In this document: positions 6,189 through 14,135 of the stretch, piece by piece
Position numbering within the stretch: the stretch's first letter is position 1
Layout of the letters: each line of letters begins with the position of its first letter
Made by a program: the position numbers and the translations under genes
Notes under the pieces: generated by a model
Told to the model about the DNA's origin: nothing
Seen by the model: the letters and a program-made list of their open reading frames with translations, nothing else
Database searches by the model: none
From: CAVPRW01 sp046727435 [NCBI: bacterium]
GTDB taxonomy: Bacteria > Tectomicrobia > Entotheonellia > J063
Assembly (NCBI GenBank): GCA_046727435.1
Contig: JBKPCR010000289.1
Location: 1 to 26,653 of the forward strand
Direction of reading: 5' to 3'
Length of the DNA stretch: 26,653 bases

Positions 6189-7301
6189 ATGCTCGAGCTG
6201 GCGGACATCTTCCGGCGCTATGGCCCGGAGTATCGCGCCAAATTCAAAGACCGCATCCCCCAGAGCCACTTAGAGGCCATGGAGGCCATTGCACACTGCC
6301 GGACTGCAGCCCTAGGTGGGCATGTCTATCAGTGCATGGAGTGCGGTGAACCGGAGTACAGCTATCATTCCTGCAAAAATCGGCATTGTCCCAAGTGCCA
6401 ACATGCTGAGGCGCCACAATGGCGGCAAGCGCAACGCGAGCGGCTCCTGCCCGTCCCCGATTTTCTGGTCACCTTTACCCTGCCCGAGGAACTGCGGCCA
6501 GTGGCCCGTTCTCACCAACACCGCATGTATAACCTGCTCTTCCAGACCTCCGCTGCCGCTTTGAAAGCCCTGGCCATGGACCCCCAATTCCTCGGCGGGC
6601 AGCTCGGCATGGTTGGGGTCCTGCACACCTGGACGCGGGATATGGCCTATCATCCACAGGTCCATTATCGCGTGCCCGGTGGAGCCTTGTCGCCACAGGG
6701 CTCCCAATGGCTCGCGCCCCGCTATCATGCCTGGCTTGTCCCGGTCCGCGCGCGCTCCAAACTCTTCCGTGGCAAGTTCAGGGAAGCCCTGACCACAGCC
6801 GGCCGGCTCGCTCAGGTGCCCTCCCACGTCTGGCAAAAGGCCTGGGTGACGCATTGTAAGCCGGCCGGCACCGGCACCGAGGTCATCACTGACCTCGCCC
6901 CATACATCCGCCGCATTGCCATCACCAACAACCGCATTGAAAAGCTGGAAGACGGGCAAGTCACCTTCCGGTTCAAGGCACGCGGGAGCCACGTGTGGAA
7001 ACACCGGACACTTCCCGCCGAAGAGTTCATCCGCCGCTTCCTCCAACACGTGCTGCCCAAGGGCTTTCTCAAGGTCAGATACGATGGCTTCCTGAGCCCG
7101 CACTGCCGCCAATCGCTCGATCGGATGAGGACGCTTCTGGAAGCCCGCCCGAGCGACGACCATGCTGGGGAGAGCGGCCAATACCAGGAACGTCAGGAGC
7201 CACAGCCCACCCCGGAGACGCCACGGCACTGCAGAACATGCGGTGGGCCACTTGTCCTGCTGCTTCGTCTATCGCCCAACACACGAGGGCCGCCATCATG
7301 A
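6189..7301 (+). CDS. IS91 family transposase (zinc-binding plus Y2/HUH-type domain)
   Basis: The 370-aa protein has an N-terminal zinc-binding domain (C49, C52, H60, C62, H66, C67, C70; CMECG and HCPKC motifs), then the rolling-circle transposase domain with FLVTFTLPEELRP and HYRVPGGALS, and DLAPYIRRIAITNNRI near residue 240. Family members nick one strand with a tyrosine after metal binding by HUH. Here the usual HxH reads Q157-V-H159, and the usual Y-x3-Y pair reads D235...Y239, so one His and one Tyr of the textbook set are missing. It may be a natural variant or an inactive copy. It follows the broken recombinase by 19 bases. The tail after about residue 330 is low-complexity and not conserved in feel. 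Confidence 0.88.
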   Translation: MLELADIFRRYGPEYRAKFKDRIPQSHLEAMEAIAHCRTAALGGHVYQCMECGEPEYSYHSCKNRHCPKCQHAEAPQWRQAQRERLLPVPDFLVTFTLPEELRPVARSHQHRMYNLLFQTSAAALKALAMDPQFLGGQLGMVGVLHTWTRDMAYHPQVHYRVPGGALSPQGSQWLAPRYHAWLVPVRARSKLFRGKFREALTTAGRLAQVPSHVWQKAWVTHCKPAGTGTEVITDLAPYIRRIAITNNRIEKLEDGQVTFRFKARGSHVWKHRTLPAEEFIRRFLQHVLPKGFLKVRYDGFLSPHCRQSLDRMRTLLEARPSDDHAGESGQYQERQEPQPTPETPRHCRTCGGPLVLLLRLSPNTRGPPS

Positions 7302-7769
7302 CGGAGCGGTGTGACTATCACCAAATCCGCACATGCATTGCGCCATGGCTCCCGAACAGGCGGACTCGACCATGCAGGCCCAGCTTTACAGGACATTTCT
7401 TGCCTGCGCACAAACCCCCGGTTGCCATCTGCCTCAACCACGAGCCCCTTATAGCCCATGCCCCTCCCCAAGCGACCCGTGATGCGATGCGGCGGGCCCG
7501 TTCTTCCCCGCTGATATCTTCGTGCAAGACGCTTCCCTGTCCCTCCGCAGACTATCCGCCAAATTGAAATTCCAAATAGCGTGATTCCCCACCACAGGCT
7601 TGTTCAACCCAGAATTGTGTGCCGGCTCCGCGCCACACGAATTCTTAATATGTTATAGCCAATGAGGAGGAGTTATTCTGTTATCCTCCATGCTAAAATG
7701 ATTTTGCCAAATGCACGTCACTACTGAAAGCACGTCGACTAGCCTTCACTGCTGATCACGGAGGGACTC
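7302..7769. other. Non-coding gap between the IS91 unit and the NACHT operon
   Basis: No convincing gene on either strand. CTTGTTC at 7599-7605 is a candidate IS91 end. An inverted repeat GGAGGA (7666-7671)/TCCTCC (7684-7689) with a 12-base loop lies in an AT-rich stretch that probably holds the promoter of the next operon; TAAAAT near 7693 could be a -10 box. A strong GGAGGG lies 7 bases before the ATG at 7770. Confidence 0.5.
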
Positions 7770-8228
7770 ATGGATCCTCTCACCAGTCTCGTCACAGCCC
7801 TGGCCACCGGTGCGGCCGCAGCGCTCAAATCCACCGTAGAACAGGCTGTCAAAGACAGCTATGCCGCATTGAAGAAACTGATCCAGCGGAAATATACCCA
7901 GGTTCAGGTCGACCAACTCGAAATAAATCCGAGTTCGAAGAACCGCCGAGGGGTCATTGAAGAAGAGTTAAAAGTGGCCGGGGCTGACACAGATGTCGAG
8001 GTGTTGCAGCTAGCACAGGCGCTGCTGGACGCAATCCGGTCTAGCACACCGGAGACGGCTGCATCGATTGGGGTGGAGCTCCAAGACATCGAAGGTGCGT
8101 CGCTAACTATCCGGCGTGTCATTGCCACCGGAACGGGCGTCAAAGTCGAGAAAGGCACTTTCGACAACGACATCACGATTGAAGATGTGAAAGCCGGTAA
8201 TCGCGGAGGGGCACGCCCAAACGGTTAA
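7770..8228 (+). CDS. Companion protein of a NACHT ATPase, unknown function
   Basis: The 152-aa protein has an N-terminal helical part, MDPLTSLVTALATG followed by VKDSYAALKKLIQRKY, with the feel of a membrane-seeking or coiled helix. A middle part carries VLQLAQALLDAIRS. The C-terminal 50 residues are rich in short beta segments: GASLTIRRV, GVKVEKGTF, NDITIEDVKAG. No catalytic motif is seen. Proteins with this general layout occur beside STAND ATPases, where they are thought to act as adaptors or effectors. The start has a good GGAGGG. It is 26 bases upstream of the NACHT gene, in the same direction, so the two are probably one operon. The beta-rich tail could be a homotypic interaction segment; that is a guess. 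Confidence 0.75.
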   Translation: MDPLTSLVTALATGAAAALKSTVEQAVKDSYAALKKLIQRKYTQVQVDQLEINPSSKNRRGVIEEELKVAGADTDVEVLQLAQALLDAIRSSTPETAASIGVELQDIEGASLTIRRVIATGTGVKVEKGTFDNDITIEDVKAGNRGGARPNG

Positions 8229-8229
8229 A

Positions 8230-8254
8230 GGCAGCAGATCCCATATCTGCTGCC
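8230..8254 (+). promoter_or_regulatory. Perfect intercistronic hairpin before the NACHT start codon
   Basis: GGCAGCAGAT (8230-8239) and ATCTGCTGCC (8245-8254) form a perfect 10-bp stem with a CCCAT loop. It begins one base after the companion's stop codon and ends at the base before ATG 8255. It occupies the place of the ribosome-binding site and no other Shine-Dalgarno is present. No T-run follows, so it is not a classic terminator. It probably limits or couples translation of the ATPase. Confidence 0.7.
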
Positions 8255-11017
8255 ATGCCCGAAGCTATTCTAACCGAACACGCCATCACCATCCGGCTCA
8301 AAGATGTCTCGGTTCACCGCGACCTGACAATTCAGCTGCCCCCGGCTGAAACTCACCGCGTTGATCGGGGCAGTCGCGATAGACGAGCCATGATCGAGAA
8401 AGTCTGGGCCAACTGGATTACCGGCTGGCTACAAGCCTCGCTCCCACAAGATCTCCTGCTGGACTTAGGCCTGACTGAGCGGCCAGCAATGGTCACCCGG
8501 CCCTTGGACCTCCTCGTGCAGCGCCCCGACCTGGCCGACCAGGTGCAGGCGCCGGGCACACAGCTGATCGATGTCTTCAATCGTCTGGACCGCGCCCTAC
8601 TCATCCTCGGCGCCTCGGGGGCAGGCAAGACGACGCTCTTGCTCCAGCTGGCCCAGCACCTGCTGAGGCAAGCGGCCCAGGACCCGCAGCAGCCGATTCC
8701 GGTGGTTCTCCTGCTATCATCTTGGGCGCAACAGCGGCGCCCTTTAGCAGACTGGTTGGTCGATGCCCTCAATGAACAGTATGACATCCCCCGCAAGATC
8801 GGTCAGGCCTGGGTCGAGGCAGACGAGATCCTGCCGCTGCTCGATGGGTTCGATGAAGTGAAGGTCGAGCACCGTGCTGCCTGCGTCGAGGCAATTAATC
8901 ACTTTCGCCGGGAGCATGGCCTGGTACCCCTAGTGGTATGTAGTCGGATCGAAGCCTACGAAGTGCTCGGTACGCCGCTACGGCTCCAAGGGGCGCTGGT
9001 GGTACAGCCCCTCACGCGTGCGGAAGTAGACACCTATCTAGCTCAGGTTGGCGCACCCCTGGCGGCGGTGCGCCAAGCAGTGCAGGATGATCCCACGCTG
9101 TGGGAATTACTCGATACGCCGCTAATGCTGGAGGTGGTCACTCTAGCCTGTGCAGGGGAGGCCGGCGCGACATTCCCTATGCAGGGAACCCTGGCCGAGC
9201 GGCGGCGACACCTGTTCACGATCTATGTGGATCGGATGTTTCGGCGGCGGAAAGCTACCGCCGCATACACCCGTGAGCAGACCGAGCGCTGGTTGGCTTG
9301 GCTAGCCGTGCAGATGACCCAGCATGGCCAGACCGTATTTTATCTCGAGCGGATGCAGCTCACGTGGCTCCCCTATCGATTACGCTCGAAATTAAGGAAT
9401 TTTGGGAAACGCACTGCGATACGCGCCGGGCTCGCCATCTTTACGCTCGCCATGCTGGGCTTCGGGCGACTTGGCGGGTTCGTCATCGGGCTCGCCGCGG
9501 CCGCGGGTGTCTTTGTAGGCAGCGTCCGAACTCTTAACGAGGTCAGCGAGAAGTTGTGGCGCCGCGCCGCAGAGGCGGGCATTTGTGTAAACGCCTGTCG
9601 AACTTTGAAGGGGACTATCGAGGAACTGCGGCGACACGTCGCCGCCGGCGGGTCACCCTCGGCCTTGAGCCCACAGGAGGTGCTGCAGTGGGCACTCACG
9701 TCGGAGGATATTATAAGTGTTGAAACCCTTCGCTGGTCGTGGTCAGCACTCGCCCCTTGGCAGTGGCGCGTCCTACTTATCATCATACCAATCTCTGGGC
9801 TGATCACCGGGCTGGGCATCGGGCTGGGCACGTGGTTCCACTTCGGGCTGGACGCGGGGATTACCGTCGGGCTATTCACGTGGGTTGCCGACACGCTGTT
9901 CTTTGGGCTCGTCCTCATTCTCGGGGGATCATTGGCTAGCACCGAGATCGAAACGAAAACCATTCCCAATGAGGGTATCCGCCGATCAATTCGGAATGCA
10001 TTATTTATGGGGCTGACGGGCGGGATGGTCGGCGGAATAGCCGGCGGATTGCTGGCCATACTGGGCTATGGGCTGGGCTTCACGTCAACCACCAGGCTAC
10101 TCACTGTACTGAGTTTCACGCTGAGCTTCGGGCTAGCCGCCGCGATGCGCTACGGTGGGTACACATGGCTGCAGCACCATAGACTCCGGCGTTTACTCAT
10201 CCGCAGCGGCGTTACCCCACGGGATTATGTAGGCTTTCTAGATTACGCCGCCGAACGCATTTTCCTCCGTAAGGTCGGCGGTGGCTATATGTTCATCCAC
10301 CGGCTGCTGCAGGATGATTTCGCGGCGCGCTACACAGGCGCGGGCGTTGTCACCGAGCTAAGGTGGTGGGAGCGTTCGGGTTTTAGGGCAAGACTACTCA
10401 CCATTCAGGCAGTGACTCTAGCACCGCTCAGATATGGGCTGCTCAGAAGTAAATCCCCTGTCGAGCAGGTGTTCGCCCGAATGGCAAATCGACTGGCAGC
10501 GACGCCCGACTTTCAAGCAGCCACTGCTGGCCTCTCCAAGACAGAGATCGAAGCATTTGTTCAAGACATGGTTCGCAAAGGACTGAGTCGATTGGATGAC
10601 GCCTCATTGCTTGTCCGTGCCTCTATCGTGGAAAAGATGCTTACGGTGGCAGATAGTGCGACGTGTAGCGCCATAACCTATGGTACCGCTACTCCAGCAC
10701 AATTCTTCGAGGTTATAGCAAAATTGGATGCAGCAACTATGAACACATGGATGGTTCTATTAGAGAAGGCTGCACTCTCGGAATTGCGAGAGCATCCCCC
10801 GCGCCAGACGATAGAAGACTCTGTGGCAAGCACATCCTTCGAGGTCCTCCTTGGCACATTACCTCCAGACCAAGCGGAGCGGCTTCGTTCGTTCTGGAAT
10901 GATGACTCCCTCGCCTCTGATGAGGATCGTTGCTGGGCAGAACGGACGTTCCATAAGGCACTGAACTCCCTCAGCGAGCCACACCGGAGCACCTTAGCAC
11001 GCGCTGTGGTGCGGTAG
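8255..11017 (+). CDS. Membrane NACHT-domain STAND NTPase
   Basis: In this 920-aa protein the P-loop GASGAGKTT spans residues 119-127 (Lys125), and the Walker B region LPLLDGFDEV is at about 193-202 with the small-residue and acidic pattern of NACHT domains. VVCSRIEAYEVLG follows as the sensor block. Three hydrophobic Gly-rich blocks follow at about 389-424, 504-560 and 582-632 and should give several membrane helices. Next comes FIHRLLQDDFA, a segment often found after the NACHT region. The last 200 residues are helical, without recognisable repeats or a known effector. NACHT proteins sense a trigger and oligomerise, and bacterial ones include anti-phage defenders. No start-proximal Shine-Dalgarno exists; a hairpin lies there. 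The next ATG (8390) also lacks one, so 8255 is kept. Confidence 0.9.
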   Translation: MPEAILTEHAITIRLKDVSVHRDLTIQLPPAETHRVDRGSRDRRAMIEKVWANWITGWLQASLPQDLLLDLGLTERPAMVTRPLDLLVQRPDLADQVQAPGTQLIDVFNRLDRALLILGASGAGKTTLLLQLAQHLLRQAAQDPQQPIPVVLLLSSWAQQRRPLADWLVDALNEQYDIPRKIGQAWVEADEILPLLDGFDEVKVEHRAACVEAINHFRREHGLVPLVVCSRIEAYEVLGTPLRLQGALVVQPLTRAEVDTYLAQVGAPLAAVRQAVQDDPTLWELLDTPLMLEVVTLACAGEAGATFPMQGTLAERRRHLFTIYVDRMFRRRKATAAYTREQTERWLAWLAVQMTQHGQTVFYLERMQLTWLPYRLRSKLRNFGKRTAIRAGLAIFTLAMLGFGRLGGFVIGLAAAAGVFVGSVRTLNEVSEKLWRRAAEAGICVNACRTLKGTIEELRRHVAAGGSPSALSPQEVLQWALTSEDIISVETLRWSWSALAPWQWRVLLIIIPISGLITGLGIGLGTWFHFGLDAGITVGLFTWVADTLFFGLVLILGGSLASTEIETKTIPNEGIRRSIRNALFMGLTGGMVGGIAGGLLAILGYGLGFTSTTRLLTVLSFTLSFGLAAAMRYGGYTWLQHHRLRRLLIRSGVTPRDYVGFLDYAAERIFLRKVGGGYMFIHRLLQDDFAARYTGAGVVTELRWWERSGFRARLLTIQAVTLAPLRYGLLRSKSPVEQVFARMANRLAATPDFQAATAGLSKTEIEAFVQDMVRKGLSRLDDASLLVRASIVEKMLTVADSATCSAITYGTATPAQFFEVIAKLDAATMNTWMVLLEKAALSELREHPPRQTIEDSVASTSFEVLLGTLPPDQAERLRSFWNDDSLASDEDRCWAERTFHKALNSLSEPHRSTLARAVVR

Positions 11018-11178
11018 AGGTAAGGTATCGATTCGGCTGGCCTAGGCGCCGGGCTGGGCGCCGGGCTAGCCACCGGAATCCGATATGGGAGACGGGCCTG
11101 CTCAGTAGCGGCATGTTCGTCCTGGCCATCCTGGCGCAGGCCATGCCGAGTTTCATCTTGAGTGCCTGCAAGCCATGA
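11018..11178 (+). other. Gap with a tandem repeat and a coding-like tail overlapping the CtaG start
   Basis: GGCGCCGGGCT occurs twice in tandem (11045-11055 and 11057-11067). From about 11071 a frame reads WETGLLSSGMFVLAILAQAM and ends at TGA 11176-11178, overlapping the ATG of the CtaG gene as ATGA. The hydrophobic, coupled end suggests the last residues of a lost membrane protein that once preceded ctaG. I cannot name the family. Confidence 0.35.
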
Positions 11179-12549
11179 GTACAGCCCATCGATATCCTTG
11201 GAGGAACTGCCTCGGCATGGTCTTCGGCATGAGCGCTGTCGGGGCATCAGCTGCGTTTGCGCACGATGGAAAGCTCTACGGTCCGCATGATCTCTGGACC
11301 ATGTGGAGTTGGGAGCCAGGAGTCATCATCTGTCTGGTGTTCTCAGCATGGCTCTATGGGCGCGGTGTGCGATCCCTCTGGCGAGCATCCGCGGTGGGTC
11401 ACGGCATTCAGCGCTGGGAAGTCACAGCCTTCGGAATTGGCTGGCTAGCATTGTGGGTGGCACTAATTTCGCCCCTCCATATGCTCGGCAGCATGCTGTT
11501 TTCGGCGCATATGCTTCAACATGAAATCTTGATGGTGGTTGCAGCACCACTGCTCGTGCTCGGGAGACCGCTCATTGCCTGGGTATGGGGATTGCCATTG
11601 GCGTGGCGGCATAAGCTAGGGAGATTGAGCAAGTGGGAGCGGGTGCAGCGCGGCTGGCATATGCTGATGAATCCCTTGCTCGCCTGGTCGTTGCACGCGG
11701 TGGCGCTATGGATCTGGCATGCGCCCCGATTGTTCCAGGCAGCTCTTAAGAGCGAACCGATCCATGTGCTGCAACACTTGAGCTTTCTGGTCTTAGCCCT
11801 GCTTTTTTGGTGGGCGCTTATCCACGGCCGTCATGGAGCGCTGAGTTATGGGGCTGCTGTGCTCTATGTGTTTACCACAGCCCTGCATAGCGGCGCTCTG
11901 GGGCCTCCTGACCTTCGCTCCCATTCCCTGGTATTCAGCCTATCAGGGAAATACCACGTTATGGGGTATCACACCTGTGGAGGATCAGCAATTGGCGGGC
12001 CTGATTATATGGGTGCCGACTGTGGCGTTATACCTCTGCGCTGGTCTAGGACTTTTCGCCGGCTGGTTGCATGCTTTGGACGCCAGGGAGCTTCAACGGA
12101 AAGGCCGAGCGCTGCCTCAATGCCAATTTGCGGAGGATGCACAGAGGAGAACTGCGCAAAGGCTGCATGGCGCAGTCGAGCGCATGATGATGGGCGGGCT
12201 TCTCGCCATCCTCGTCGGTCTTCCCTCCTGTAATGGGGATGGAGCACGAGAGGCGACAGAGTTGACAGGTGGTGATCCAGGGCGTGGGCTCATCGCCATC
12301 CGCCAGCATGGTTGCCCATCGTGCCATACGATTCCAGGGGTGCCAGGGGCATATGGGCTGGTCGGTCCACCTCTGGGCGGGATCGCCAGTCGTGTATATA
12401 TTGCGGGTATGCTACCAAACACGCCCGAAAACATGATGAGATGGATTCAGGCCCCACAGGAGGTGAATCAGCACACGGCGATGCCAAACATGGGTATTAC
12501 GGAGCCTGAGGCGCGGGATATTGTCGGCTATCTGTACACACTGCAATAG
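11175..12549 (+). pseudogene. ctaG: CtaG-type cytochrome oxidase assembly protein fused to cytochrome c, frameshifted
   Basis: The first frame encodes the multi-helix caa3_CtaG family: a signal-like N terminus, MLFSAHMLQHEILMVVAAP, and a His-rich WHAPRLFQAA region. CtaG helps deliver copper to heme-copper oxidases. At the four-G run 11900-11903 the frame breaks; dropping one G continues in frame with LLTFAPIPWYSAYQGN, the usual next helix of CtaG. That frame then runs without a stop into a mono-heme cytochrome c domain with CPSCH (codons 12313-12327) and a distal AMPNMGI Met ligand, ending at 12549. An inner ATG at 12184 starts a lipobox-like GLPSC, but has no Shine-Dalgarno, so a fusion is favoured. 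The one-base break may be real or a sequencing error. Confidence 0.82.
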
Positions 12550-12673
12550 ACCATACGGCGAACATGACTTACCGCGTCGATAACTGCAAGATATTTAGCT
12601 TCTTTCAGACGCGACGAAATCCTCCTCTTTTCCGGCCTGTTCCTGTATGCGAGCTTTGTGCTCGGCCACATGT
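12550..12673 (+). other. Short gap with a hydrophobic frame lacking a start
   Basis: On the plus strand a frame reads LLFSGLFLYASFVLGHMFMN and ends at a stop near 12714, inside the 3' end of the convergent SDR gene. It looks like one membrane helix of a lost protein. No start codon or ribosome site supports it as a gene, and no clear terminator is seen between the converging genes. Confidence 0.25.
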
Positions 12674-13702
12674 TTATGAATTTTCATTATTCCGCTCTGC
12701 CGCCCGGTCGCTGAGCCTCGTCAGCCACGATGGGACGAATGGCGAAGAGCTGTCTTTGCCAGGTAGTTGGGCGCTACCAATACCACCACGACCGGGCAGT
12801 AACAGCGTATTGATGAGACCCAGCAGATCGGCTGTCCAACCAGGGGAAAGCCCGTGCACTATAGTAGCGAGTTTTGCCGGAAGCGACAGTACCACCTCCG
12901 CATCACCTCGCTTGCATGCGGCAATGATCTGACGCGCTGCCCGCTCTGCACTTTGAGAGATGAGAGGCAGCGCATCGATGATGCTGAACCAGGTGTATTC
13001 GTCCCGATGCTGCCCTTTGAAAAATGCGTTGCGCGGACTTCCGGTGCGCATAAGCCCTGGGCACACGGTGGTCACGGTAATACGCTCTTTGGCCAACTCC
13101 GCCCGTAATCCCTCTGACAACCCCACCAGAGCGAATTTGCTAGCGTTATATGGCAAGAGATGAGGCATGCTTACCTTGCCCCCAATGGAAGCAATATTAG
13201 TGATTCGTCCTTCCCCCCGCCGATGCATGGAAGGCAGTACAGCAAGGACCGCCCAGAGAGGGCCCCAGAAATGCACGTTCATCGCCTGCTCGTAATCATC
13301 AGGAGTCATAAGCTCGACTGGGCCCACTTGGATTATTCCCGCGTTATTAATCAGCACATCAATCGCGCCGAAATGTTGCAGAACGATATCTACCACGGCG
13401 TGCACCTGCTCGCGATCAGTGACATCGCATGGGACGGTCAGCACATGCCTGTGGTCCTGCCCGAGATCGTTAAAAGCGCGTTCCAGTTCCGCCCCATCAC
13501 GAGCGCAAATGGCGACTTTGGCCCCCTGGCGCAGCATTTGACGCGCGATCACTAAGCCTAGACCACGGGAGCCACCCGTGATCAGGACGACCCTGTCCCG
13601 TAAGGAGTACTCCCTCCATTTTCTCACGGCTGCGCGCGCCGCTAACAGGAGGCTCAAGCCCCCGACAGTGAGTAGAGCAGTCAGTCTGTTCCGAGTCGGC
13701 AT
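12674..13702 (-). CDS. Membrane-anchored short-chain dehydrogenase/reductase (SDR)
   Basis: A 342-aa classical SDR. After an N-terminal hydrophobic helix (about residues 7-25), the cofactor motif TGGSRGLG is at 42-49, NNAG at 119-122, and the catalytic Ser172, Tyr185 and Lys189 (YNASK) are all present. CARD at residues 66-69, after beta 2, has Arg68, which hints at NADP preference. The substrate is unknown. The C-terminal extension of about 80 residues includes another hydrophobic stretch (LLGLINTLLLPG). GTG 13717 is in frame, but GAGGGGA lies 6 bases before ATG 13702, which is taken as the start. Similar N-terminally anchored SDRs are frequent in stress islands with DNA-repair genes. Confidence 0.9.
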   Translation of the reverse strand: MPTRNRLTALLTVGGLSLLLAARAAVRKWREYSLRDRVVLITGGSRGLGLVIARQMLRQGAKVAICARDGAELERAFNDLGQDHRHVLTVPCDVTDREQVHAVVDIVLQHFGAIDVLINNAGIIQVGPVELMTPDDYEQAMNVHFWGPLWAVLAVLPSMHRRGEGRITNIASIGGKVSMPHLLPYNASKFALVGLSEGLRAELAKERITVTTVCPGLMRTGSPRNAFFKGQHRDEYTWFSIIDALPLISQSAERAARQIIAACKRGDAEVVLSLPAKLATIVHGLSPGWTADLLGLINTLLLPGRGGIGSAQLPGKDSSSPFVPSWLTRLSDRAAERNNENS

Positions 13703-13733
13703 GACATTTCCCCTCACATCTACTTAAAACCTT

Positions 13734-14135
13734 TTGAACCATCTAGGATGGCACCAGGCACGGGCAGCTGTGCCGATGGCATTTGGCGGATCAGCCAGGG
13801 CAAGTTCCGTGCGTTCATCAACTGATGTGTGGCAGGGGCAAGTTCTATGCCGGAATATGCTGGCGCCACCTATCTATGGCAGCTTAGGCGAACATCTGGT
13901 GGATCGACTAGGGGAAGTTAACGTGATTGGGAGGGCATTCTTAGAGACAACAAGCTTGGCCTAGGTGCTTGAACGTCATGACGCCGCGGTCCAGAGCTAT
14001 GTCACTCGCACTCGCGCCCTGAGAGCCGCAGCAGGAGGGACAGGCCAGGCTGCCAGGATTGACTTGGAGCGTGATCTAACCCAGTTCGAACAAATCATTC
14101 TTCAAAATCTACAATGCCGCCACCACTCAGATTGA
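13734..14135 (+). pseudogene. Decayed hypothetical gene with an in-frame amber codon
   Basis: One frame reads IYGSLGEHLVDRLGEVNVIG, then ETTSLA, a TAG at 13962-13964, and continues at GTG with LERHDAAVQSYVTRTRALR and DLTQFEQIILQNL to a TGA at 14133-14135. The amphipathic, charged composition on both sides of the stop looks like real coding sequence. I do not recognise the family. The 56-residue part after the TAG could start at its GTG, but no ribosome site is seen. Confidence 0.4.

Larger units (their letters stand above)
5250..7605 (+). mobile_element. IS91-type unit (recombinase plus transposase), ends approximate
   Basis: The pair of a tyrosine recombinase and a downstream IS91-family transposase in one direction defines the unit. 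IS91 elements lack terminal inverted repeats, make no target duplication and use GTTC or CTTG targets, so ends are hard to see. A CTTGTTC at 7599-7605 is a possible right junction and the dyads at 5038-5301 mark the left side. The limits are guesses. Confidence 0.6.

Noticed and set aside
6312-7229. 305-codon open frame opposite the IS91 transposase
   Set aside because: It is the antisense shadow of a GC-rich gene with clear family motifs.
12184-12549. Separate lipoprotein cytochrome c gene starting at the inner ATG
   Set aside because: A lipobox-like sequence exists but no ribosome site; the frame is continuous with CtaG, so a fusion is preferred, though not proven.
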